Assembly: GCA_023388535.1 (NCBI GenBank)
Contig: JAEWFZ010000038.1
Span: forward strand, 1 to 64,000
Length of the DNA: 64,000 nt
Direction: 5' to 3'
Source of the DNA: Bacillota bacterium
GTDB taxonomy: Bacteria > Bacillota_I > Bacilli_A > Erysipelotrichales > Erysipelotrichaceae
Made by a program: the position numbers and the translations under genes. Shown piece after piece: positions 26,623-34,605 of this stretch. The notes beneath the pieces were generated by a model, which was given only the letters and a program-made list of their open reading frames with translations, was not told the origin of the DNA and searched no databases. Numbering within the stretch: position 1 is the first letter of the stretch; each line of letters opens with the position of its first letter.

Positions 26623-28212
26623 ATGAAAACAAAACCCGTTCTATTAGTTGTAATGGATGGCTTCGGATTATCCGATACCATTGAAGGTAATGCGATTGCG
26701 CAAGCTTATTTACCGAATCTTGAAAAACTAAAAGAGAAATCTTTATACACCACGTTAAAAGCACATGGTACGGCGGTTGGTTTACCAAGCGATGCCGACA
26801 TGGGAAATTCCGAGGTTGGCCACAACGCTTTGGGTTCAGGTCAAATTTATGCTCAAGGAGCTAAATTAGTTAATCAATCAATTGAGACTGGTGCTTTGTT
26901 TACATCACAAACTTGGAACGATTTAGTTAGCTCGATCGATGCCGAGCATACTATGCATTTAATCGGATTATTATCCGATGGTAACGTTCACTCACATATT
27001 GACCATGTTAAAGCTTTAATTAGAAATGCTAAAGCTTCTGGAGTTAAGCGATTAGCATTACACGCTTTAAGCGATGGAAGAGACGTTGACGCAACTTCAG
27101 CTTTAATTTATATTGATGAAATCGAAAAAACCATGGCAGAGTTAAACGATGAGAACTTTGATAGCTTTATAGCTAGTGGTGGTGGTCGTATGTTAGTGAC
27201 CATGGACCGCTATGAAGCCGAGTGGGAAATGGTTCATCGCGGCTGGCAAACCCATGTCCTCGGTGTTGGACGGATGTTTAAGTCGGCTACTGAAGCGATT
27301 TCTACCTATCGTCAAGAAATCGAAAATCTATCGGATCAATATATCCCAGCTTGGGTAATTGAAAAAGACGGTCATGCGATTGCGCCAATCGTTGATGGCG
27401 ATGGGGTTATTTTCTTTAACTTCCGTGGCGATAGAGCGTTAGAAATGTCGCGTGCGTTTGAAGAAGGGGAAGAATTTGATAAATTCGACCGAATCCGAGT
27501 ACCAAAGGTTTACTATGCCGGCATGCTTCAATACGATGGCGATTTACATATTCCAGAAAATTACTTGGTGGCGCCACCGCACATTAGCCATACTTTGACC
27601 GAACGTTTGATCAAAGCAGGCATTAATGAATATGCGGTCAGTGAGACTCAAAAATTTGGTCACGTAACTTATTTCTGGAACGGCAATCGAACCGAACCAT
27701 TTGATGAAAACTTAGAAACCTGGCAAGAAGTAACCAGTGACTTAGTTCCATTTGATCAACGCCCTTGGATGAAAGCCGCAGAGATTACGGATTTAATAAT
27801 CGATGCTCTTAATTCCGAAAAATATCAATTCCTACGTTTGAACTATCCAAATGGGGATATGGTTGGTCATACCGGTAATTTCCAAGCCGCTAAGATTTCT
27901 GTAGAAGCGGTTGACTTAATGATTGGTAGACTTTTACCGGTAGTTGATAAGCATGATGTTACCTTAATTGTCCTAGCCGATCATGGCAACGCGGATGAAA
28001 TGTATCAAAAACGCAAATCAGCGGATGCGCCATTAGTTCCAAAAACCTCTCATACCTTAAATCCAGTTCCTCTCTATATCTATAATGGTCCAGAAGGATT
28101 TAAGATTAAGGAAGGAAACTTCGGATTGGCTAATATTGCCGCGACGGTAACTGATTTATTAGGTTTAACCAAAGATGAGGTTTGGGAAGAATCTGTAATT
28201 ACCAAAGAATAA
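26623..28212 (+). CDS. gpmI: 2,3-bisphosphoglycerate-independent phosphoglycerate mutase
   Basis: 529 aa from the ATG at 26623, which has a strong AGGAGG. It converts 3-phosphoglycerate to 2-phosphoglycerate in glycolysis using two Mn ions. The start VLLVVMDGFGLSD holds a metal-binding Asp, and DADMGNSEVGH holds the catalytic Ser. Later metal sites are in GDMVGHTG, LADHGNADEM and TSHTLNPVP. An in-frame ATG 18 bp upstream lacks a good ribosome site. Confidence 0.96.
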   Translation: MKTKPVLLVVMDGFGLSDTIEGNAIAQAYLPNLEKLKEKSLYTTLKAHGTAVGLPSDADMGNSEVGHNALGSGQIYAQGAKLVNQSIETGALFTSQTWNDLVSSIDAEHTMHLIGLLSDGNVHSHIDHVKALIRNAKASGVKRLALHALSDGRDVDATSALIYIDEIEKTMAELNDENFDSFIASGGGRMLVTMDRYEAEWEMVHRGWQTHVLGVGRMFKSATEAISTYRQEIENLSDQYIPAWVIEKDGHAIAPIVDGDGVIFFNFRGDRALEMSRAFEEGEEFDKFDRIRVPKVYYAGMLQYDGDLHIPENYLVAPPHISHTLTERLIKAGINEYAVSETQKFGHVTYFWNGNRTEPFDENLETWQEVTSDLVPFDQRPWMKAAEITDLIIDALNSEKYQFLRLNYPNGDMVGHTGNFQAAKISVEAVDLMIGRLLPVVDKHDVTLIVLADHGNADEMYQKRKSADAPLVPKTSHTLNPVPLYIYNGPEGFKIKEGNFGLANIAATVTDLLGLTKDEVWEESVITKE

Positions 28213-28219
28213 ATGATCT

Positions 28220-28254
28220 GAGAAGTTCTCAAAAACGTTGAGAACTTCTTTTTT
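28220..28254 (+). terminator. terminator of gpmI
   Basis: AGAAGTTCTCAA pairs perfectly with TTGAGAACTTCT and is followed by six T. Confidence 0.93.
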
Positions 28255-28321
28255 AAATTAAGTCATGCTGAATATACTTATAAGTTACGCCAGAAAGAAT
28301 GAATAAACTGTAAAACAAATT

Positions 28322-28354
28322 AAAAAGAATACCTCAAATAAAGGTATTCTTTTT
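28322..28354 (-). terminator. second, bidirectional terminator facing the AEC gene
   Basis: AAAAAGAATACCT pairs with AGGTATTCTTTTT around a 7-nt loop. A and T tracts on both sides let it end the leftward AEC transporter transcript. Positions 28255-28321 hold nothing else I recognise. Confidence 0.85.
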
Positions 28355-28382
28355 AAAAGGTCATTTCCTATTTAAGAAATCA

Positions 28383-29309
28383 TTAGATAATCTGTAACCA
28401 ATTTCCAATCATTATCCAAAAAGGGATAGTAATCGCTGAAATTATGGTTGATACGGTAATTAAAGTCGATGCGTATTTGGTATTTAAATTATAGGCGGCA
28501 ATGAACATAGAAGTGGCGATAGCGGTTGGTGTAGCTGCCATGATGATCATTACTTGATAGAGATGTTTATACTGATTTGGTAGGAAGTAGAAAATAAATA
28601 AAACCACCGCTGGCATCAATAATAAACGGACGCTGACGTTTAAAGCGATATCTTTGATTCGAGTTAAATCGGATAGTTTTAACTGGGCAATATAAGTCCC
28701 CAAGATGATCATTGCCAATGGAGAGTTAATAGAAGCTACACTAGCTAAACCCGAACGAATAAAATCAGGAAGCGGAATATTCAAAAACAAGATTAAAAGG
28801 CCAACGATCGTTCCCAAGATTGCAGGATTAGTGGCTAAAGTCTTAAACAAATTCGAAGCTTGTTTTTCGTTATTGTCGCTTAATACATAAATACCATAGG
28901 TCCATTGAGCGATAATGTGAACCGTGAAAAACGGTGCCACAAACAATACTGATTTAGCCCCAAAAAGAGCGGTCACCAAAGGCACACCCATGAAAGCTGC
29001 ATTAGAAAAACTAACCGCAAAATTATCTTCTTTCTTACGCGTACCATAAATAATATGGGCGATGACAATTAATACAACGGTGACTAAAATCGATAATAAG
29101 GTAGAAATCACTAAATCGTGAAAATCTTCCAGACTAAACTGGGTAATAAAAGAATTAGCGATCAAGAAAAAGGTAACAATTCTCAATAAAAAAGACGAGA
29201 GTTGTTTAATCGCCTCATCGTTTAAAAACTTATATTTGTAAACAAAAACTCCAACCAAGACGATGGAGTACATAGCAAGAATCTGGTTTAAGATAACTTC
29301 AAAAGCCAT
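28383..29309 (-). CDS. AEC-family transporter (auxin efflux carrier/malate permease type)
   Basis: 308 aa from the ATG at 29309 with AGGAGG 9 bp before it; a longer reading to 29360 lacks this support. About ten membrane helices in two halves, with the family's helix-breaking Asn/Pro signatures (FSNAAFMGVPLVTALFG and the later MAATPTAIATSMFIA). Bacterial members move malate or other organic anions; the substrate here is unknown. It stands alone, against the replication-codirectional trend. Confidence 0.88.
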   Translation of the reverse strand: MAFEVILNQILAMYSIVLVGVFVYKYKFLNDEAIKQLSSFLLRIVTFFLIANSFITQFSLEDFHDLVISTLLSILVTVVLIVIAHIIYGTRKKEDNFAVSFSNAAFMGVPLVTALFGAKSVLFVAPFFTVHIIAQWTYGIYVLSDNNEKQASNLFKTLATNPAILGTIVGLLILFLNIPLPDFIRSGLASVASINSPLAMIILGTYIAQLKLSDLTRIKDIALNVSVRLLLMPAVVLFIFYFLPNQYKHLYQVMIIMAATPTAIATSMFIAAYNLNTKYASTLITVSTIISAITIPFWIMIGNWLQII

Positions 29310-29381
29310 AGGAATTACCTCCTTGCTTATTGTTATAACAGAAACGAAATAGGCATTCAAGATAAGCGGACGAATATTATT

Positions 29382-29406
29382 AAAAAAACCCGGTTAGACC
29401 GGGCTT
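29382..29406 (-). terminator. terminator of the GlsB-like gene
   Basis: An AGCCCGGT/ACCGGGTT-type stem with a TAG loop and seven T on the minus strand. Confidence 0.88.
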
Positions 29407-29419
29407 AATCATTTAGCTT

Positions 29420-29668
29420 TTACTTACTTATTAATTTTAATATCACTAAAAATACAACGGCACCGACAAATGAAACTAAAATAGACATTACATTTAATCC
29501 AGTAACGGCCCCGCCTTTACCGAATTGGTTAAAGAGCCAGCCGCCTAAAAAGGAACCGACAATACCTACTACGATATTAGTAAGTAAGGATCCACTACCT
29601 TTGTTAACCACTAAATTGGCTAACCAGCCAGAAATTGCTCCTACGAGCACAAAGATTAGATAATCCAT
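29420..29668 (-). CDS. GlsB/YeaQ/YmgE-family small membrane protein
   Basis: 82 aa with three membrane segments and Gly-rich helices: GAISGWLANLVV, NIVVGIVGSFLGGWLF and FVGAVVFLVILKLI. This family (transglycosylase-associated by its Pfam name) is linked to stress responses, but its biochemical role is unknown. GTGAGG lies before the ATG. An inverted repeat (TTAACTAT...ATAGTTAA, 29692-29717) sits in its upstream region. Confidence 0.87.
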   Translation of the reverse strand: MDYLIFVLVGAISGWLANLVVNKGSGSLLTNIVVGIVGSFLGGWLFNQFGKGGAVTGLNVMSILVSFVGAVVFLVILKLISK

Positions 29669-29795
29669 AACATTACCTCACTTTCTTTAAATTAACTATA
29701 ACAAAATAAATAGTTAAGATAAAGTCATATGATTTTACCGTCAAACAATTCTAAACTTAGCTTTTAAAAATCTACAAAAGATTTATAAAAACAGG

Positions 29796-29801
29796 TATAA
29801 T
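29796..29801 (+). promoter_or_regulatory. DivIC-type gene -10, leaderless geometry
   Basis: TATAAT followed by 6 nt (AAGAGC) and then ATG at 29808, so +1 is predicted on the A of the start codon. Confidence 0.5.
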
Positions 29802-29807
29802 AAGAGC

Positions 29808-30119
29808 ATGAGCCAGAAAAAGAACAACGACTTTATTAGAAATATCGTAACTTATGGGATTAGTTTATCGCTTATTTTTGTGGCGGTAGTTTTGTTATTT
29901 AATGCGACAAGTAATTTATTATCGGCTCGTAAGCTTAAGAATGAATTGAACGCGGTGCGCGCTAAGCTAGAAGAATTAGAAAAAGAAAACACCCTTTTAA
30001 GCGATCAGAAGTTTAAACTTCAAGATCCCGAATATGTTATTAAGTACGCGCGCGGACAGTACATGCTGTCTAAGGAAGGCGAAAAAATATTTTATCTTCC
30101 GCTTAACCCACAACCTTAA
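29808..30119 (+). CDS. divIC: septum formation initiator, DivIC/FtsB family
   Basis: 103 aa. A short basic N terminus, one membrane helix (about 17-36), then a coiled coil (LKNELNAVRAKLEELEKEN) and the extracytoplasmic end typical of DivIC/FtsB (YVIKYARGQYMLSKEGEKIFYLP). It bridges division proteins at the septum. DivIC lies close after rqcP in Bacillus, and here in the same region. A TATAAT ends 6 nt before the ATG, suggesting a leaderless mRNA. DivIC versus FtsL/FtsB naming is by context. Confidence 0.85.
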   Translation: MSQKKNNDFIRNIVTYGISLSLIFVAVVLLFNATSNLLSARKLKNELNAVRAKLEELEKENTLLSDQKFKLQDPEYVIKYARGQYMLSKEGEKIFYLPLNPQP

Positions 30120-30120
30120 A

Positions 30121-30666
30121 TCATCCTTGTGATGATTTTTTATTACGCAATAAGTAATAGGCTAAAGCAATAGTTTTAGCGTCTTTTATGATGTTTTCAT
30201 CAATCAAATGTAAAATATCATCCAAAGAAAGCTCAATTACATCGAGGCATTCATTTTCATCTAAGGCTTGTTTGCCTTTGCTAGTCGCTTGAGCGACAAA
30301 GAGTCTTAAAGGTTCATCCAAATAGGCTGGAGAGGGATAGATGGTCATGACTTCCTCAATATTTTCCGCATGATATCCGGTTTCTTCGCGCAGCTCATTT
30401 TCAATTTGAACGCTAGCTAAAACTCCTGGCTCCATTTTTCCGGCGACAAATTCGATCGATTCGTTTTTTACCCCATAGCGATACTGTTTCACCATGAGAT
30501 ATTTACCATTGTTTAATTGGGCGGCTACACAAACCCCACCTGGATGTTTAACAACTTCACGGGTACTGGTATTGCCATTACTTAATTTAACTTTGTCATG
30601 AATGACATCGACAAGAATGCCTTTAAATTTGGTGGTTGTTTCCAATTGTTCTTCAAAAAATTTCAT
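30121..30666 (-). CDS. Nudix hydrolase, ADP-ribose pyrophosphatase-like
   Basis: 181 aa, the usual length for ADP-ribose pyrophosphatase. Conserved VVKHPGGVCV and VKQYRYGVKNESIEF precede the Nudix box. The box is altered: in GX5EX7REUXEEXGU form it reads GKMEPGV...NELREETGY, so the first Glu is Val and the Arg is Asn. The metal-binding Glu residues (NE, EE) are kept. The family hydrolyses ADP-ribose or other nucleoside diphosphate-X compounds. It faces the divIC stop directly and is divergent from tmk. Confidence 0.85.
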   Translation of the reverse strand: MKFFEEQLETTTKFKGILVDVIHDKVKLSNGNTSTREVVKHPGGVCVAAQLNNGKYLMVKQYRYGVKNESIEFVAGKMEPGVLASVQIENELREETGYHAENIEEVMTIYPSPAYLDEPLRLFVAQATSKGKQALDENECLDVIELSLDDILHLIDENIIKDAKTIALAYYLLRNKKSSQG

Positions 30667-30700
30667 CCTCTTTTACTCCTTAGCTTAATTATAGACGTTA

Positions 30701-30729
30701 TTGTAAAACAAGGCTAACTAACTTATAAT
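30701..30729 (+). promoter_or_regulatory. tmk promoter
   Basis: TTGTAA (30701-30706), a 17-nt spacer and TATAAT (30724-30729); predicted start near 30736. GAGG serves as ribosome site for tmk. Confidence 0.75.
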
Positions 30730-30750
30730 TAACCTGAAGTCGAGGTTGTC

Positions 30751-31395
30751 ATGAAAAAAGGATTATTTATAACGTTTGAAGGACCCGATGGCAGCGGAAA
30801 GACGACCATATCGTCAAAAGTCCAGCAGGTTCTCAACGAAAAAGGATATACCACCATCTACACCCGTGAACCAGGCGGCAGCCGGATTGCGGAAGAAATC
30901 AGAGATTTGATTCTAAATCCAGTCAATACCGAAATGGATGTTAAAACGGAAGCCTTATTATATGCGGCGAGCCGTCGTCAACATTTAGTTGAACGCATCT
31001 TGCCTAATTTGGAAAAAGGAAATCATGTCATTTCCGATCGTTTTGTCGACTCTTCTTTGGTTTATCAAGGGGTGGGAAGAAATATTGGGATCGATGCGGT
31101 TTGGCAAATTAATAAATTTGCTTTAGATGGTCATATTCCTGATCTCACCATTTACTTAGACATTTCGGCTCAAGAAGGTTTAGACCGGATTTCCGATCGA
31201 AAGTTCAAAGATCGATTAGATCAAGAAGATATTGCTTTTCATGAAAAAGTCCATGCCGGCTATGAATTGATTAAAGAACAATTCAAAGAACGGATCGTTA
31301 TTTTTGATGGACGTCGAAGCATTGAGCAATTAACCAATGAAATTTCCTCATATCTAATGAAATGGATTGATAGTTTTGAAGACACAAACCATTAA
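30751..31395 (+). CDS. tmk: thymidylate kinase
   Basis: 214 aa. Phosphorylates dTMP to dTDP. P-loop FEGPDGSGKTT, substrate loop YTREPGGSRIAEEIR, DRFVDSSLVYQG, and LID region DRKFKDRLDQED. It starts the tmk-holB-ricT-rsmI cluster, the same order as in Bacillus (there with extra genes between). Confidence 0.97.
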   Translation: MKKGLFITFEGPDGSGKTTISSKVQQVLNEKGYTTIYTREPGGSRIAEEIRDLILNPVNTEMDVKTEALLYAASRRQHLVERILPNLEKGNHVISDRFVDSSLVYQGVGRNIGIDAVWQINKFALDGHIPDLTIYLDISAQEGLDRISDRKFKDRLDQEDIAFHEKVHAGYELIKEQFKERIVIFDGRRSIEQLTNEISSYLMKWIDSFEDTNH

Positions 31396-32179
31396 AGCAA
31401 ACCATCCGATTTTATATCAAATAGTTAAAAATGCCCTCGAGCGACAAAAAATGCCTCATGCTTATTTGTTGGTTGGAAATGAATCATTACTTGAAATCGC
31501 CCTCTGGATGAGTGGGGTTCGGGTTCACAAAACGCTTGATGATACGGCCATTGATGGCTGGTTAGAAGATTATTTCAACTATGGCAATGAGGATATTATC
31601 GTTTTAGATGGCAGTAGCCAGTCAATTAAGAAAGAAGCGATGACACAAGCCTTACAACAATTAAACTTAACTTCAAAACAAGTGGATGGCTTTAAAACAC
31701 TGATTGTGCACCAAGTCGACAACGCGACGTTGGCTTCGATGAATTCGTTTCTAAAAGGATTGGAAGAACCCAGCTCAAATGCGGTTTCCTTTATCTTAAC
31801 GACCTCTAATCTTGATCAAGTTTTAGATACCATAGTCTCCCGCTGTTTGGTAGTTAATTTAGCCAACACGACAACAACCCAAGATACAACAATCGACGAG
31901 ACGGTACAAACTTGGGTGGATGAGTTTGTCGAAATGTTAAAACTATCGATCGATCGCGGTATTGTTGAATTACAATTATTAAATATCAGCGATCGTAACC
32001 AATTAGAAGCCTTTTTCATGCATTTATATCGATACGCCCAGAAGTTAGCGATAGAAAAGCGCAGTTACCAAAAACTAGCTGCTGTTAGTATCGAAATGGC
32101 CTCAAAAATAAATCGCTCGGTGAATACCCAATTATTAGTTGATGAATTCGGGTATCGTCTCAAGGAGGAATTACAATGA
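31367..32179 (+). CDS. holB: DNA polymerase III delta-prime-like subunit
   Basis: About 270 aa, shorter than the usual 310-340. It follows tmk and precedes ricT, the classic holB place. AAA+-like features kept are MPHAYLLVGN, a FLKGLEEPSSNAV strand and the SRC motif (TIVSRCLVV) that contacts the clamp-loader core. The P-loop Gly-Lys-Thr and the Cys zinc finger are missing, so it would be a structural, non-ATPase subunit. The start is unsure: TTG at 31367 overlaps tmk by 29 bp, another TTG lies at 31376, and neither has a clear ribosome site. Confidence 0.82.
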   Translation: MIVLKTQTIKANHPILYQIVKNALERQKMPHAYLLVGNESLLEIALWMSGVRVHKTLDDTAIDGWLEDYFNYGNEDIIVLDGSSQSIKKEAMTQALQQLNLTSKQVDGFKTLIVHQVDNATLASMNSFLKGLEEPSSNAVSFILTTSNLDQVLDTIVSRCLVVNLANTTTTQDTTIDETVQTWVDEFVEMLKLSIDRGIVELQLLNISDRNQLEAFFMHLYRYAQKLAIEKRSYQKLAAVSIEMASKINRSVNTQLLVDEFGYRLKEELQ

Positions 32180-33120
32180 GTCAAATCTCATATCAGGCTT
32201 ATGTGCCGATAAGATTTAGAACGAATTATAAAGAATATTATTTCGGTTGTTATTTCGATGATTTATCGATCAATGATCAAGTCGTCGTCGAAACAACCCG
32301 TGGAATAGAACTAGGTTTTGTTGTCGGAAAACCGAAGCCGATTGAAGAATATGTGAATACCGATCTAGAACTAAAGCCTGTTTTAAGACTAGCCAGTGAA
32401 GCTGACATTAAAGCGGCTTATCAAAATACATTGGATGCGATTGCGGCACAACCACAAATTGAGGAAGCGATTGCTTTAGAAAATTTACTGATGCGGGTCG
32501 TATCGGTTGAATATACTTTAGATAAAGGCAAGCTCATCATTAGTTATCTTGCCGATGATCGGGTTGATTTTAGGGAATTACTAAGACGACTTACCTCGAT
32601 GTTTTATTGCCGAATTGAACTGCGCCAAATTGGTCAGCGCGATAAATCAAAAATTGTTGGCGGAGTCGGTGTCTGTGGTAATGAACTTTGTTGTTCCCGC
32701 TTTTTAAAGGAATTTGAGGGCGTGTCCATCAATATGGCCAAAAACCAATTGATGTCCCTTAATATTCAAAAACTAACCGGTCAATGCGGAAAGTTGAAAT
32801 GTTGCTTACGTTATGAAAATGATTTGTATTCCTTAGCTTTAGCCAATTTACCTAAAATCGGCTCAGAAGTTGATTATAAACAAAAGAAATATAAAGTGAA
32901 CGAGCTTAATATTTTATCCCGCAATATTACCCTCTATCATCCGGATGAAAAAATCACAATTTCTTTGGATGAGTTTTTAGAGCCGGAGAAAAAGTCAGAG
33001 CCTAAAATCGTTGAAGAAAAACCCGTGCAGAGCATAACCGTTGAAGCTCAACCAAAACAACAAAAACGCCGTCGTTCTCGCCGTCGTCGATCTCAATCAA
33101 AACGTAAAGCGAAGGAATAA
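32176..33120 (+). CDS. ricT: RicT/YaaT, PSP1-domain regulatory protein
   Basis: 314 aa. The PSP1 domain includes DQVVVETTRGIELGFVVG. The cysteine cluster VCGNELCCSRF and TGQCGKLKCCLRYE matches the iron-sulfur ligands of RicT. In Bacillus the RicA/F/T complex works with RNase Y in mRNA maturation. The C terminus is very basic (KRRRSRRRRSQSKRK), suggesting RNA contact. AAGGAGG before the ATG; overlaps holB by 4 bp. Confidence 0.92.
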   Translation: MSQISYQAYVPIRFRTNYKEYYFGCYFDDLSINDQVVVETTRGIELGFVVGKPKPIEEYVNTDLELKPVLRLASEADIKAAYQNTLDAIAAQPQIEEAIALENLLMRVVSVEYTLDKGKLIISYLADDRVDFRELLRRLTSMFYCRIELRQIGQRDKSKIVGGVGVCGNELCCSRFLKEFEGVSINMAKNQLMSLNIQKLTGQCGKLKCCLRYENDLYSLALANLPKIGSEVDYKQKKYKVNELNILSRNITLYHPDEKITISLDEFLEPEKKSEPKIVEEKPVQSITVEAQPKQQKRRRSRRRRSQSKRKAKE

Positions 33121-33125
33121 CAAAA

Positions 33126-33989
33126 ATGGCGCTAAAAAGACAAAAATCATTCGAGAATGAACTGCCCTCTTTATATTTAGTCCCAACGCCAATCGGTAAT
33201 CTAGAGGAGTTTTCACCTCGTCAAATCAACGTCTTAAATCAAGTCGATATTATCGCAGCCGAAGATACGAGAACCACTAAAGGACTTTTACAGCATTTTA
33301 ATATTAAAACGCCACTTATTGCCCATCACGCCCACAACCAATATCAATCCGCAAGCGGCATTCTCAAACTCTTGGAAGATGGAAAAACGGTAGCTTTGGT
33401 CAGCGACTCGGGCTATCCGTTAATCAATGATCCCGGTAACGAAGTAGTTAAACTAGCCATAAAGGCTGGTTTCAATGTTATTCCGGTATCGGGTTCTAGC
33501 GCTTTTATAAATGGATTGGTAGCTTCTGGTCTTTTGGTCCATCCTTTTCTGTTCCATGGATTTTTGCCAAGTACTAAGAAGGCTTTACGTCGCACGTTAA
33601 AAGAATGGAAGTATTTTTCCTATACTTTAGTATTTTACATCAGCGTTCATTCGCTACGCGAAACCTTAAGTGAAGTCTTGGAAGTAATGGGTGATCGAAA
33701 CGCTTGCTTGGCTCGTGAGATAACGAAACGGCATGAAGAATTTATTCGTGGAAGCTTAAGTGAATTAATTGAGGTTAGCGATCAACTTAAAGGTGAGTTG
33801 GTATTAATTTTAGAAGGAAATCCTCACGAAAAAGAAGGCGACATTGCCGAAATTAACTATCTAGAACTGATCGACGATAAAATAAATCAAGGATTATCCG
33901 CTTCCCAAGCGATAAAGGTAATTGCCCAAGAATATCAAGTTTCTAAAAACTTACTATATGATTTATATCATGGTGGTCTTGACTCATGA
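33126..33989 (+). CDS. rsmI: 16S rRNA cytidine-1402 2'-O-methyltransferase
   Basis: 287 aa. Tetrapyrrole-methylase fold: LYLVPTPIGNLEEFSPR, AAEDTRTTKGLL, SDSGYPLINDPG and the KRHEE motif. It methylates C1402 in the ribosome decoding centre. The C-terminal small helix domain (SASQAIKVIAQEYQVSKNLLYD) is present. AAGGA before the ATG; overlaps the next gene by 4 bp. Confidence 0.95.
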   Translation: MALKRQKSFENELPSLYLVPTPIGNLEEFSPRQINVLNQVDIIAAEDTRTTKGLLQHFNIKTPLIAHHAHNQYQSASGILKLLEDGKTVALVSDSGYPLINDPGNEVVKLAIKAGFNVIPVSGSSAFINGLVASGLLVHPFLFHGFLPSTKKALRRTLKEWKYFSYTLVFYISVHSLRETLSEVLEVMGDRNACLAREITKRHEEFIRGSLSELIEVSDQLKGELVLILEGNPHEKEGDIAEINYLELIDDKINQGLSASQAIKVIAQEYQVSKNLLYDLYHGGLDS

Positions 33990-34498
33990 GAGAAAAGAAA
34001 CAATTTAAATGGTCCAATCCTGAACTTGAAGAGCTATATTTAAGTGAACGCGCCAAGATGGGTTTTATCTTTGAAAAATATGAAAACGAATGGTACGTCT
34101 TCAAGGAAGAAGAACCTCAAAACTTAGACTATCTTGTTGAATACAATCTTGAACCAAAGGAAAACGATCGCTATGACGACCAGGGTTTAACCTGTATCTT
34201 TGTTTATCCGAGTTCCCATGGCGGAACTTTCTCCTATTTTGTTCGAGAAGCTCAAGACATTCCGATAAAGCGTTTGAGCTATGATCATTTAAAATTATCT
34301 TCAACATTATTAAAAAACGTTGAAACTCGTTATCTACCAATTATCGGCGTTTCAATGGTGGCAGCCTTATTTATGTCGTATCAGTATCGTAGCGTATACC
34401 TATATATAACCGTTGTTATATTAGTCTTGATGTTTATCTATTTGTTGTATTTAAGAAGTCGTTTGAAAAAGATTGAAAAAGACATCCCTTCGCAATGA
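33986..34498 (+). CDS. hypothetical protein, two membrane segments
   Basis: 170 aa. I do not recognise it firmly. The N-terminal 110 residues are soluble and charged, beginning KWSNPELEELYLSERAKMGF, which faintly recalls DUF2812-type domains. Two adjacent hydrophobic helices (about 117-130 and 135-155) follow, then a basic tail. It is coupled to rsmI by a 4-bp ATGA overlap, so it is co-expressed with translation genes. Confidence 0.6.
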   Translation: MREKKQFKWSNPELEELYLSERAKMGFIFEKYENEWYVFKEEEPQNLDYLVEYNLEPKENDRYDDQGLTCIFVYPSSHGGTFSYFVREAQDIPIKRLSYDHLKLSSTLLKNVETRYLPIIGVSMVAALFMSYQYRSVYLYITVVILVLMFIYLLYLRSRLKKIEKDIPSQ

Positions 34499-34510
34499 GG
34501 GATGTTTTTT
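34482..34510 (+). terminator. terminator of the tmk-rsmI cluster
   Basis: ACATCCCT pairs with AGGGATGT, overlapping the last codons of the hypothetical gene, and is followed by six T. Confidence 0.9.
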
Positions 34511-34553
34511 GTAATAACTAAGCGAAGAAAGTTAAATTTATTTATCTTTTTAG

Positions 34554-34582
34554 TGGACAAATTAGTAAATATTTACTAAAAT
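34554..34582 (+). promoter_or_regulatory. promoter of the LacI-type regulator with operator in the spacer
   Basis: TGGACA (34554-34559), a 17-nt spacer and TAAAAT (34577-34582). The perfect 18-bp palindrome TTAGTAAATATTTACTAA (34562-34579) fills the spacer and would block polymerase. The same core lies upstream of mglB. This is an autoregulatory operator. Confidence 0.82.
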
Positions 34583-34605
34583 GTAGACAAAGAGGGAATT
34601 TAACT

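Noticed and set aside
26513..26788. 91-codon minus-strand frame across the rqcP/gpmI junction
   Set aside because: Both plus-strand genes are certain; this frame is antisense and has no start signals.
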